This document shows, in pieces, positions 1-7,250 of a stretch of 15,156 nt of DNA. Under the pieces are notes generated by a model. That model saw only the letters and a program-made list of their open reading frames with translations, was not told where the DNA came from and did no database searches. The stretch covers positions 1 to 15,156 of the forward strand of contig WRFT01000013.1 of the NCBI GenBank assembly GCA_009776385.1, in the 5' to 3' direction. The translations under genes and the position numbers were made by a program. Positions within the stretch are counted from its first letter, which is position 1. Each line of letters begins with the position of its first letter. This DNA comes from Clostridia bacterium (lineage in GTDB: Bacteria > Bacillota > Clostridia > Christensenellales > Aristaeellaceae).

Positions 1-406
1 AGGCCAGCTCCTGCGTTATACGGCGGGACAAGGCTCTGTACACGCTGTCCGTAAAACAGTTGTTTTGCCTGTTACCAAACGGTATCGGGTGCCCGTACTC
101 GTCTATGGTTACGCTGCACGGGTACTTATCATATACCCATTTGGGCATGGTTGGCGTCGGCGTGCATAGAATAGTCTGTACGCCGTACGTCGCAAAGAAG
201 CTGACCGCTTCCTCCAGCCAATCAAAATCGAAACACCCTTCCTCCGGTTCCAGCTTCGCCCAGGCGAACTCCGCCATACGGGTGACATTAAATCCGGCTT
301 TCTGCATGAGCTTTGCGTCAGTTTCCCAGCGTTCTTTTGGCCAATGCTCCGGGTAATAGTCCGCGCCGACGCGCATCAGGGGTTGATTCGACAACTCGTC
401 CACCAT
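1..406 (-). CDS. GH42 beta-galactosidase, N-terminal part (runs off left edge)
   Basis: Glycoside hydrolase family 42 enzymes release terminal beta-galactose from galacto- or galactan oligosaccharides, usually inside the cell. The visible 135 residues read in order: VGADYYPEHWP near the start, then RMAEFAWAKLEPEEG and FDFDWLEEA, then TPTPTMPKWV. This is the familiar opening of the GH42 TIM barrel. The catalytic glutamates lie further in and are outside the window. The start is uncertain. ATG at 406 lies just after a strong hairpin, and ATG at 376 gives the usual very short N-terminus; neither has a good Shine-Dalgarno site (a GGAG lies inside the hairpin stem). The gene follows the binding-protein gene in the same direction, 67 bases after its stop, so it is probably the last or a late gene of the importer operon and acts on the imported sugar. 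The family call is confident; the true start is not. Confidence 0.88.
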   Translation of the reverse strand, partial: MVDELSNQPLMRVGADYYPEHWPKERWETDAKLMQKAGFNVTRMAEFAWAKLEPEEGCFDFDWLEEAVSFFATYGVQTILCTPTPTMPKWVYDKYPCSVTIDEYGHPIPFGNRQNNCFTDSVYRALSRRITQELA

Positions 407-418
407 CCCATCCCAATC

Positions 419-457
419 ATCACGGCGGCTCCGCTTCAGACGCGGAACCGCCGTGAT
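419..457 (-). other. Intercistronic stem-loop between binding protein and GH42 gene
   Basis: A stem of about 16 base pairs with a 7-base loop: CACGGCGG.TCCGC pairs with GCGGA.CCGCCGTG, extended by AT/AT. The one non-Watson-Crick position is a G-U pair in the minus-strand RNA but a C-A mismatch in the plus-strand RNA, which favours a role in the minus-strand transcript. No T-run follows it on the minus strand, so it is not a standard intrinsic terminator there. A CTTTT follows it on the plus strand, but no plus-strand gene ends here. It begins 17 bases after the binding-protein stop codon. The likely role is protection of the upstream mRNA or lowered GH42 expression. Confidence 0.7.
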
Positions 458-473
458 CTTTTAGCATAATACT

Positions 474-2105
474 TTATTTGATCCCGAGTTTTTCTCTGTT
501 AGCCTGGACAATATCATACCGCAACGCCAAGACACGATCATACCCCATCTCATCACGTAACTTGAGGAACGCATTCAAAATGGTATCAAACGCCTCGTCC
601 GACTCGGCCATTATTAATTTAGGAAGGGTCGTTCCCCACTCCAACCCGACCTGTTCATCAATGAGAGCCTCGTCCGGGAAAAGCGTAGAATCGATGGAAT
701 AGGTTCCCTCCAGCTCTGTTCTGAAATACATATTCTGCGCGCCGTATTGATCAAAACCATCCTTCGGGCGCCATTCTTCCGGACGCGCGAAAGTGTTTTG
801 CAGGTTATTATTCCAAAACGCCCAGTTTTGTCCGTAAACAAAGTATTTTTCTACCAGTTCTTCCCATGAAACACTGCCGTCATATACAAATGGCTTAAAG
901 ACATCCGCGCCGTCTATCACATCGTACGTTACGCCTTCAATACCAAACCATATCGCACGCTGGCCTTCCTCACCCATGACGTAATTCAGGAACCTTATGG
1001 CTCTGGCGGGGTCCTTGCAGTTTTTTGAAATATAGAGGTTTTTCCATCCGTCCAAGAGTATTTTATCATGAAGATGAGGCGCGTCGCCGGCGGGGTTATG
1101 GAACGCTTCGGCTACCTCATACCAGACGCCGGTATCTTTGCCGCCGCGGACAGCATACAAATCGTTATTAACCATGGCCAAGTCCGAAGCGCCCATGGTT
1201 ACCATAAAATACCGCCCTGAGGACAGTTTTTCTTCTACCTGTTCCCGTTTGTCGGTAAAACTGTCTCTGGAAATCAACCCTAAATCATAGGCCTTTCTGA
1301 ATGCCTTGAGCCAGTCGATATAGGCCGGATCGGAAAAACGGTCAAACATGCCGTTCTCATCCGTGATAGGCTGCGCCAGGAACTGGGGAAGATAACTGTC
1401 CAATACACGGCAGCCATTTCCTTCAAACATTAAATGAATAGGAATAAGCGGGAGTCCGTCCACCTCCGGATACAGCTCCTGAGCCGCCGCGAGCGTGGAG
1501 AGGAATCCGTCTATGGTGGTCATATCAGGACGTCCGAGAGCATCATAGATATCTTTACGGACGCCCACACCCGCGTCACCGGATAAAAAGCGTTTCGCAG
1601 AGTCCGGCATCGCCATGGCTTGTTCAAACGCGTCCGCAAAGTTGGGATAGGAGTACAAGACACCCGGTGCGCTGCTAAACCAGCCAATTTGACTGGGCGC
1701 TACGACATCGTAGAAAGTTTTGTCATACGTGTCCGCGAGGTCTAAAAGATTCAGCAGGAGACCGGCTTCTTCCAGGCCCTTTACAAACGGATCATAGACA
1801 CTAAAGAGCATAATGTCGTACACATCGCCTCCGGCGATCATTCTTTGGGTCGCTTCATCCCTGTCGCCGGTTGGGGCGATAAAGTTAATCGACACGCCCG
1901 TCTTTTCCGTGATATAGGTGCTGGATCGGGTAGGTTGATCGGTAGTCCATTCGTCGTACCACCAACTCTCGCTGAAGTATACGTCGAAGGTAATTGGGGT
2001 GAGGTCCGTTTCCCATGTTCCTTGGGTGTCTTCCGCGATGCCAATTAAAGGCAGCATCGAAAGCACTAGCGTTCCGGCCAACAATAGAAGCAATAACCGT
2101 TTCAT
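474..2105 (-). CDS. Extracellular solute-binding protein of importer 1 (LplA-like, CUT1)
   Basis: Captures an oligosaccharide outside the membrane and delivers it to the two permeases encoded just upstream. The 543 residues begin with a signal peptide (KR, then a leucine-rich core, then IGIA|EDTQ, cleavage near residue 24). A mature domain of the large LplA type follows: TEKTGVSINFIAPTGDRDEATQRMIAGGDVYDIM, the early segment that describes solute-protein interdomain strands in this family, is near residues 65-100. There is no lipobox cysteine, although LplA-type proteins of Gram-positives are usually lipoproteins. The start is fixed by AAAGGAGGAAGG just before the ATG. Only 20 bases separate it from the permease stop. 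The sugar is not readable from the sequence; the GH42 gene downstream suggests galacto-oligosaccharides. Confidence 0.88.
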   Translation of the reverse strand: MKRLLLLLLAGTLVLSMLPLIGIAEDTQGTWETDLTPITFDVYFSESWWYDEWTTDQPTRSSTYITEKTGVSINFIAPTGDRDEATQRMIAGGDVYDIMLFSVYDPFVKGLEEAGLLLNLLDLADTYDKTFYDVVAPSQIGWFSSAPGVLYSYPNFADAFEQAMAMPDSAKRFLSGDAGVGVRKDIYDALGRPDMTTIDGFLSTLAAAQELYPEVDGLPLIPIHLMFEGNGCRVLDSYLPQFLAQPITDENGMFDRFSDPAYIDWLKAFRKAYDLGLISRDSFTDKREQVEEKLSSGRYFMVTMGASDLAMVNNDLYAVRGGKDTGVWYEVAEAFHNPAGDAPHLHDKILLDGWKNLYISKNCKDPARAIRFLNYVMGEEGQRAIWFGIEGVTYDVIDGADVFKPFVYDGSVSWEELVEKYFVYGQNWAFWNNNLQNTFARPEEWRPKDGFDQYGAQNMYFRTELEGTYSIDSTLFPDEALIDEQVGLEWGTTLPKLIMAESDEAFDTILNAFLKLRDEMGYDRVLALRYDIVQANREKLGIK

Positions 2106-2125
2106 TTTCCTTCCTCCTTTTATTG

Positions 2126-3001
2126 TTATCCTTTAACCGAGCCGATCAGCATTCCCTTGACAAAGTATTTTTGCAGAAAGGGATACACGCATATGACCGG
2201 TACGGTGGTAACCACCATGGTGGCCAGCTTAATGGCCTCGGACGTGAGGGTACGTCTTATCGCTACCGCGGAAGGAAGACGGGACAGCATTCTTTGCGCC
2301 TCACCCTCGGCAACGATTTTAAACAGCACGGTTTGAATGGGCAGGAGTTCCCTTCTGTCGATGAACAAGACGGCCATGAAAAAATCATTCCAGTGGTAAA
2401 CACCGGCAAACAGCGCCATTGTTGCCAAAATCGGTTTGGAAAGCGGCAGTATAATAGACAGGAAGATACGCAAATCCCCGGCTCCGTCCAGTTCCGCCGA
2501 TTCGCATAACTCACCGGGCAGTTCTTTGAAGAAAGTCATCATGATAATCATGTTGTAAAAGTTGAACATAGCCGGGAGTATGTAAACCAAAAAGTTGTTT
2601 TTTAACCCCAGGTCCCGTATTAACAGGAAATAGGGAATGAGCCCGCCGCCGAAAAACAAGGTAATGGTTCCCAGAAGCATATAGATTCTTCTACCGATTA
2701 AATGTGTTTTAGACATGGCGTAGGCAACCATCCCGGTGAAGAGAACATTGACGACCGTGCCCGCAATCGTTCGTAATATGCTGATGGTAAAAGCGGTTGT
2801 CAGGTCTTTATTACGGAAAACCGCCTCATAATTTTCCAGAGTAAACATCCTGGGCCAAAAGTAAATTCCACCGCGGGCCGCGTCTTTTCCTTCGTTGAAT
2901 GAAACGGCAAAGACATACCAAAAGGGATATAGCGTTATAAATAAAATCAACGTCATCAAGGTGATGTTAATTATGTTGAATACCTTGCCGCCTTTATGCA
3001 C
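2126..3001 (-). CDS. Carbohydrate ABC transporter permease, YtcP/MalG type
   Basis: Inner-membrane subunit of importer 1, pairing with the LplB-like permease to form the sugar channel. The 291 residues contain about six hydrophobic segments. The EAA loop that docks the ATPase is visible near residues 185-205 as ESAELDGAGD followed by IILPLSKP. The protein ends YPFLQKYFVKGMLIGSVKG, the typical C-terminus of this family. The start is a GTG at 3001, supported by AAGGAGGG nine bases upstream, and the length is normal. No ATPase gene is in the window. Such importers commonly borrow a shared MsmX-type ATPase, which I infer here. Confidence 0.93.
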   Translation of the reverse strand: MHKGGKVFNIINITLMTLILFITLYPFWYVFAVSFNEGKDAARGGIYFWPRMFTLENYEAVFRNKDLTTAFTISILRTIAGTVVNVLFTGMVAYAMSKTHLIGRRIYMLLGTITLFFGGGLIPYFLLIRDLGLKNNFLVYILPAMFNFYNMIIMMTFFKELPGELCESAELDGAGDLRIFLSIILPLSKPILATMALFAGVYHWNDFFMAVLFIDRRELLPIQTVLFKIVAEGEAQRMLSRLPSAVAIRRTLTSEAIKLATMVVTTVPVICVYPFLQKYFVKGMLIGSVKG

Positions 3002-3020
3002 GCGCTTTACCCTCCTTCGG

Positions 3021-3965
3021 CTAGATGAAAGACACGCCGGTTAGTTTATCTGAGACCCTGTTTGAAATAATCAACAGAATAAGGGCTACGATAGAGCGTG
3101 AAAGCCCGACAGCCGTAGCATAGGAAAAACGACCCAACCGCATACCCACATGGTAGACATAAATATCTACCACTGTACTGCGTGACGCGTTAAGCGTATT
3201 GTATAAAACAAAAATCTGCTCAAAGTTAGAATCGAGAAGCCTGGCGACGGTAAGTGTAAACAAAATAGCGATGGTTCCTTTTATGCTGGGTAGCGTGATA
3301 TGCAAGATGCGCTGCCACCGGTTCGCGCCGTCAATGGTAGCCACTTCAAATAACTCCGGATTGATACCGGCGATGGCCGCAATGTATATGATGGCATTCC
3401 AACCCATTTCTTTCCAAATGACGCTGCCAACCGCCAGCCCCCAGAAATAATCCGGGTCGCCCAACAGACCAAGGCGCGGCGGTACGAGGCCGACCTTCTT
3501 AATTAAATCGGTAATCAAGCCTGTTTCAGATGTCCAGTTAATCATAAAACCGCCGAGAATAACCCATGATACGAAATGAGGCAAATAGGACACCGTTTGC
3601 ACGATGCGTTTATAACGTACGCTGTTAAGCTCGTTTAATAAAATGGCAAAGATGATCGGTATGGGAAAACCGATGACAATGTTTAGTATACTGATGCCCA
3701 ATGTGTTGGTTAAGGCTTCATAGATTTTCGCGTCGTTTAGGAATTGTTCGAAATATTTAAACCCGGCCCAGGGTGCCGAGAACATGGGTTTGGCTACGTT
3801 GTAATCGGAGAAGGCCACATAAATGCCCGCCATGGGAATGTAGTTAAATATAATCATCCATGCCAGACCCGATAGCGCCATGATTTGAATAACGGTTTGA
3901 CGCCTGAGTTTGAGAAAGAACCTGCGCCTGCTTTTTAACCCGACGGTTACAGTGAGATGATCCAC
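3021..3965 (-). CDS. Carbohydrate ABC transporter permease, LplB/MalF type
   Basis: First gene of the left importer operon and membrane partner of the YtcP-like permease. A basic N-terminal stretch (KSRRRFFLKLRR) precedes TM1 (IMALSGLAWMIIFNYIPMAG), and further segments follow. The EAA loop reads EVATIDGANR followed by ITLPSI, and WKEMGWNAIIYIAAIAGI is the LplB hallmark. I chose the GTG at 3965 because GGAGGGGAG sits nine bases upstream, giving 314 residues, normal for the family. The reading frame is open further up to a TTG at 4016, but that start has no ribosome-binding site and would add an unrelated 17-residue tail. The stop (TAG) lies 19 bases before the next start, so the two permeases are co-transcribed. 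Confidence 0.92.
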   Translation of the reverse strand: MDHLTVTVGLKSRRRFFLKLRRQTVIQIMALSGLAWMIIFNYIPMAGIYVAFSDYNVAKPMFSAPWAGFKYFEQFLNDAKIYEALTNTLGISILNIVIGFPIPIIFAILLNELNSVRYKRIVQTVSYLPHFVSWVILGGFMINWTSETGLITDLIKKVGLVPPRLGLLGDPDYFWGLAVGSVIWKEMGWNAIIYIAAIAGINPELFEVATIDGANRWQRILHITLPSIKGTIAILFTLTVARLLDSNFEQIFVLYNTLNASRSTVVDIYVYHVGMRLGRFSYATAVGLSRSIVALILLIISNRVSDKLTGVSFI

Positions 3966-3974
3966 GCGGTTCCA

Positions 3975-3994
3975 CTCCCCTCCGGTATCACCGG
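3975..3994 (-). promoter_or_regulatory. Small hairpin touching the Shine-Dalgarno site of the LplB-like permease
   Basis: In the leader RNA, CCGGT-GAT-ACCGG forms a 5-bp stem with a 3-base loop. The second arm shares its last two G residues with the start of the GGAGGGGAG Shine-Dalgarno site. It could partly mask the ribosome-binding site. It is short and could be coincidental. Confidence 0.35.
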
Positions 3995-4098
3995 TGCTAC
4001 GCCACCGCTCCGGCAACCCATGCTCTGCTTATAAAGGCTTGAACGCGATGCTTAAATTGTCAGAACAAGTTGGCGTTCATTTCATTCGATTTACCGGA

Positions 4099-4127
4099 AG
4101 AATAATCTCATTTATGCATTATGTCAA
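4099..4127 (-). promoter_or_regulatory. Sigma-A promoter of the left importer operon
   Basis: Minus strand: perfect -35 TTGACA (4127-4122), a 17-base spacer, and -10 TATTCT (4104-4099, four of six consensus bases). An AT-rich stretch lies upstream of the -35 and could act as an UP element. The predicted RNA start is near 4092, giving a leader of roughly 127 bases before the GTG at 3965. It is placed correctly for the permease-permease-binding protein-GH42 operon. Confidence 0.65.
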
Positions 4128-4161
4128 TATGTAAGCGGAGAAAATATAAAATTTATTTTAT

Positions 4162-4175
4162 CTTGTATAGACATG
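4162..4175. promoter_or_regulatory. Candidate operator for the divergent GntR/LacI-type regulator
   Basis: CTTGTATAGACATG is an imperfect dyad: 10 of 14 positions match its own reverse complement. It contains TTGT....ACA, resembling the known AraR box core (TTGT and ACAA half-sites). It overlaps the candidate -35 of the regulator gene and lies about 35 bases upstream of the importer -35. That position suits autorepression and possibly control of the operon by looping or a second site. Only one copy was noticed. Confidence 0.4.
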
Positions 4176-4192
4176 TTGGCAAATAATATGTT
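4164..4192 (+). promoter_or_regulatory. Candidate promoter of the regulator gene
   Basis: TTGTAT (4164-4169), a 17-base spacer, then TATGTT (4187-4192). Both boxes are only partial matches to the sigma-A consensus, but the spacing is ideal and the position, about 30 bases before the Shine-Dalgarno site GGGAGAAGG (4214-4222), is reasonable. Confidence 0.4.
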
Positions 4193-4227
4193 ATGATTCA
4201 ATATATTAAGAACGGGAGAAGGAAACG

Positions 4228-5319
4228 ATGAAAGTGAAGCATCGTATGATAGCACAGTATATACGGGAGCGAATCGAGCGCGGGTGTTACGATGAAAAGG
4301 GCATGCTTGAATCGGAAAACGAACTGGTTTCGCGTTTTTCGGTATCACGCGCCACAGCGCGCCAGGCTTTGGCTTCTTTGGAAACGGATGGCTTAATTGA
4401 ACGTCAGCAAGGCAAACGTTCCTTGCTGACAGGCGGCGCCTCGCTCTACAGAGGGCGCATTTACAATCGTGTAGGCGTCATACGCTTGGCGGATGCGTAT
4501 GATATGTTTGAACCGTTACAACAGGGCATCGCGTCACAGTTGGATGCAGATGGCTATGAAGTGTACGCGCTGCCCTGCGAAGAATCGGCTCGCGATGAGC
4601 GAATTTGCTTGTTGAAGATGCTTAATGAAAAGCTGGACGGATTAATCATTGAGGGCATCGTGACGGGTTTGCCGACACCCAATATGGATCTGTATCATAA
4701 GCTTGCCAAATTACGCATACCCCTAGTTTTTACGGACGGCTACCATGCGGGCGTACACGCGTCGCATTTATTAGTGAATGACCGGGATATCATCAAACAC
4801 ATGGTAGGGCATCTTGCCGAATTGGGGCATACGCGGATCGGCGGCATCTTCTGTATGACGCAGATACAGGGTATTTCGCGTTATCAGGGGTACGTTGACG
4901 GATTACGCGAAAAAGGGCTCGATTATGACGACGACCGTGTGCTGTTGCTGACGACACGAGACCGGAAATATGTGTTTGATAATCTTTATAACGCCTACCG
5001 CACTTCCATTTTGGATTCTACAGCGATGGTATGTTACAGCGACTATTTCGCCCACTATTTGGCCATTACATTGTTGCGTGACGGTATTACGGTACCCGAT
5101 GGCATGTCTATCACAGGGTTGGATGATGCCCGGTTAACGTTGTACGGGCGGCTTCGTCTCACCACGGCAGCTCACCCCAAGGGCGCGATGGGACGACGGG
5201 CGGCGCAGATGCTGCATACGATGATCACAACACGGCGTGCCGTCGCCGATGAGATGATGGATATGACGTTTATACCCGGTAACACAACCGCTCGCACGAG
5301 CGCCCCCGCATCGGTTTAA
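4228..5319 (+). CDS. AraR-like transcriptional regulator: GntR winged helix plus LacI-type sensor
   Basis: A sugar-responsive repressor expected to control the divergent importer operon. Residues 1-70 form a GntR-family winged helix: YIRERIERGCY, then LESENELVSRFSVSRATARQAL and LETDGLIERQQGKRS. Residues about 80-355 are a periplasmic-binding-protein-like effector domain of LacI/GalR type, starting RVGVIRLAD and containing LGHTRIGGIF, GYVDGLREKGL and SITGLDDARL. This combination is that of Bacillus subtilis AraR. Length (363 residues) is normal, and GGGAGAAGG lies five bases before the ATG. It is the only well-supported plus-strand gene in the window. The inducer is unknown; a pentose or galactose-derived sugar is plausible from the context. 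Confidence 0.9.
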   Translation: MKVKHRMIAQYIRERIERGCYDEKGMLESENELVSRFSVSRATARQALASLETDGLIERQQGKRSLLTGGASLYRGRIYNRVGVIRLADAYDMFEPLQQGIASQLDADGYEVYALPCEESARDERICLLKMLNEKLDGLIIEGIVTGLPTPNMDLYHKLAKLRIPLVFTDGYHAGVHASHLLVNDRDIIKHMVGHLAELGHTRIGGIFCMTQIQGISRYQGYVDGLREKGLDYDDDRVLLLTTRDRKYVFDNLYNAYRTSILDSTAMVCYSDYFAHYLAITLLRDGITVPDGMSITGLDDARLTLYGRLRLTTAAHPKGAMGRRAAQMLHTMITTRRAVADEMMDMTFIPGNTTARTSAPASV

Positions 5320-5373
5320 ACGTCATATAATTTTACATCATTCAAGCTCATGTATGTGAACAACTTCAGTACG

Positions 5374-7119
5374 CTACGATTCCTGTGCCTTGCAAAACGC
5401 GGTATAATGGCCGTCCAGCGCATACAAAGAAACATGATAACCTTGCTCGATAATGCCTTCCTCTCCTAAAACGATGATCCTGTCGGCGTTTCGCACCATG
5501 CTTAAGCGATGGGCGATGATGAAGACCGTACGTCCCTTGGCGAGCGTTTTAAGGCTGTCCATAATGGCTTTTTCGTTTTCGTAATCCAACGCGCTAACCG
5601 CCTCGTCGAAAATGAGGATCGGAGGATTTTGGAGAAATACGCGCGCAATGCTGATACGCTGCTGCTGCCCTCCGGAAAGCTTAACCCCGCGCTGCCCGAT
5701 GTCTGATTCGTAACCATCCGGCAGGTCCATGATAAAGCCATGCGCGTTTGTCTGCTTTGCAGCTTGAATGGCTTGCTCCCGCGTGGCTTCGGGGTTCCCG
5801 TAGCATATATTTTCCATTACCGTTCCGCTGAACAGGAAGGTTTCCTGCCTGACCATGCCTATCTGACGGCGGAGTGACATTTGGGTGACATCCCTGACAT
5901 CCATTCCATCGATACGGATGCTGCCGCCGCTGACATCATAGAAACGGGGAATTAAGGAGCAGAGGGTCGTTTTACCGATGCCGGAATGCCCGACAATCGC
6001 CACGGTTTCGCCGGGTTTCACTTCTAAATTGATGTCACGCAGAACAAACTCGCGCCCCTCGCTGTACCGGAATGAAACATTATCAAACGTGACGCGCCCC
6101 TCTTTGACGACTAACGGAACGGCATGCTCCGTGTCTTGTACCTCCGGAACGGTTTCCATGATTTCCCGGAATCGGGCGTAACCCGTAAACCCTTGCTGAT
6201 AGTACGGAATGATCGAGACGAGCCTGGGGACCGGCTCGGTTAAGTAAGCGGCGTACATAATAAATAAAAGCAAGTTGGCTATATCAAGCGTACCGCCCGA
6301 AATCCATATGCCGCCGGCGATGGCGATGGCTATGGTGATAAAAGGCGTCAAAAAATGCTCCAGCACCGCATAGAGCAACGCCTCGCTTTTATATATGCTT
6401 GACCGGCTTTGATAGTATTGGGCATTGCCTGTATTAAAACGAAGCATTTCCGTGTTTTCACAAGCCAGTGCCTTCACCGTACGGATACCGGACAGGTTTT
6501 CTTGTACTATCGCATGGATATCGGCGATGCGTTCGTGGTTTATCTTGTATGACTTTTGCAGCCTGCGCGTAAATACCACTGAAAACACTGTCATGACAGG
6601 TACGGTCGCCAAGGCTACCAACGCCAACTTCCAATCGACCGACAAGAGGATTGCGACAGAGCCAACAACCTGAATCGTCAGGTTTAATACCATTTCAGGC
6701 ACATGATGGTATATTTCCGACAGATCATGCACGTCATTTACCATACGTGACATCAGTTCCCCGGTATTTCGCCGGTCATAAAAACTAAACGGGAGTTTCT
6801 GGTAGTGCGTGAAAAGCTCACTTCGCAGGTCACGCTCGATCTTCGCGCCCATATCGTGGCCTTTGTAATCAAAGAAAATACCGCAACAGGTCTTAGCGGT
6901 GATAATGGCCAGCATCAAGGCACCTACGCGTAAAATACCCGGCAAAACATCTTCTGAGCCGAGCTTCAGAATATCGTTGGTAACGTAACGCACGCACAGC
7001 GGAAGCATGAGACCTAAGGCCGCAACCATGACCGAGGAGAAGAGATCGGCGGCTAACAACCCCTTGTAAGGTTTGTAATACGATACAAATTTCTTGATAT
7101 TTATTCTTTTTTGGCGCAT
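5374..7119 (-). CDS. ABC exporter half-transporter (multidrug/lipid type, membrane plus ATPase domains)
   Basis: A full half-transporter of 581 residues that probably works as a homodimer in the cytoplasmic membrane, exporting drugs, peptides or lipids. The N-terminal six-helix domain (about residues 15-325) has coupling-helix segments such as FSFYDRRNTGELMSRMVNDV. The ATPase domain shows Walker A GHSGIGKTT (377-385), Q-loop Q425, signature LSGGQ (481-485), Walker B ILIFDE (501-506), D-loop SALD and switch histidine H537, so it appears fully active. GGAGG lies seven bases before the ATG. There is no partner half-transporter next to it, unlike BmrCD-type heterodimers. It is convergent with the regulator, with 54 bases between the stops and no clear terminator. 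Its leader carries an attenuator-like structure. Substrate unknown. Confidence 0.93.
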   Translation of the reverse strand: MRQKRINIKKFVSYYKPYKGLLAADLFSSVMVAALGLMLPLCVRYVTNDILKLGSEDVLPGILRVGALMLAIITAKTCCGIFFDYKGHDMGAKIERDLRSELFTHYQKLPFSFYDRRNTGELMSRMVNDVHDLSEIYHHVPEMVLNLTIQVVGSVAILLSVDWKLALVALATVPVMTVFSVVFTRRLQKSYKINHERIADIHAIVQENLSGIRTVKALACENTEMLRFNTGNAQYYQSRSSIYKSEALLYAVLEHFLTPFITIAIAIAGGIWISGGTLDIANLLLFIMYAAYLTEPVPRLVSIIPYYQQGFTGYARFREIMETVPEVQDTEHAVPLVVKEGRVTFDNVSFRYSEGREFVLRDINLEVKPGETVAIVGHSGIGKTTLCSLIPRFYDVSGGSIRIDGMDVRDVTQMSLRRQIGMVRQETFLFSGTVMENICYGNPEATREQAIQAAKQTNAHGFIMDLPDGYESDIGQRGVKLSGGQQQRISIARVFLQNPPILIFDEAVSALDYENEKAIMDSLKTLAKGRTVFIIAHRLSMVRNADRIIVLGEEGIIEQGYHVSLYALDGHYTAFCKAQES

Positions 7120-7126
7120 GAGCTAT

Positions 7127-7166
7127 CCTCCGTTTTTCGGAGGGTTCTTAAAAAACGACCCTCCTG
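7127..7166 (-). promoter_or_regulatory. Two mutually exclusive hairpins controlling the exporter's ribosome-binding site
   Basis: In minus-strand RNA there are three arms. Arm 1 is GGAGGGT (7164-7158), arm 2 is ACCCTCCG (7145-7138), arm 3 is CGGAGG (7132-7127). Arms 1 and 2 form a 7-bp stem with a 12-base loop. Arms 2 and 3 form a 6-bp GC-rich stem with an AAAAA loop. Both use CCTCC of arm 2, so only one can exist at a time. Arm 3 contains the exporter's Shine-Dalgarno site, so the 2:3 fold hides it and the 1:2 fold exposes it. A further sequence, CTCCTG at 7234-7229, can pair with CAGGAG at 7166-7161 and would compete for arm 1. No T-run follows, so the control would be translational rather than by terminator. 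Confidence 0.65.
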
Positions 7167-7198
7167 ATAATAAGATGGTACCTGATCGTTTTTTTCAT
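7148..7198 (-). CDS. Leader peptide of the ABC exporter (16 residues)
   Basis: A short ORF encoding MKKTIRYHLIIRRVVF. It has its own Shine-Dalgarno site, GGAAGGGG (7214-7207), eight bases before the ATG, and ends in TAA 28 bases before the exporter start. Codons 11-13 (AGG AGG GTC) are arm 1 of the switch, and the stop codon falls in the loop between arms 1 and 2. A ribosome on the leader would therefore decide which hairpin forms. The arrangement resembles drug-resistance leaders such as bmrB before bmrCD or the erm and cat leaders. It is too short to prove by sequence alone; position, ribosome-binding site and overlap with the arms are the support. Confidence 0.6.
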   Translation of the reverse strand: MKKTIRYHLIIRRVVF

Positions 7199-7250
7199 GC
7201 GTAACACCCCTTCCGATGTAACCTTAAGCAGGAGACACATAACCGGCGTG

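Noticed and set aside
60..356. 98-residue plus-strand ORF at the left edge
   Set aside because: The opposite strand encodes an unmistakable GH42 N-terminus over the same bases.
421..462. Plus-strand intrinsic terminator (hairpin followed by CTTTT)
   Set aside because: No plus-strand gene lies upstream, the T-run is short, and the G-U pair favours folding of the minus-strand RNA.
5374..7119. Heterodimeric BmrCD-like exporter
   Set aside because: Only one half-transporter gene is present and its own ATPase motifs are all intact, so a homodimer is the simpler reading.
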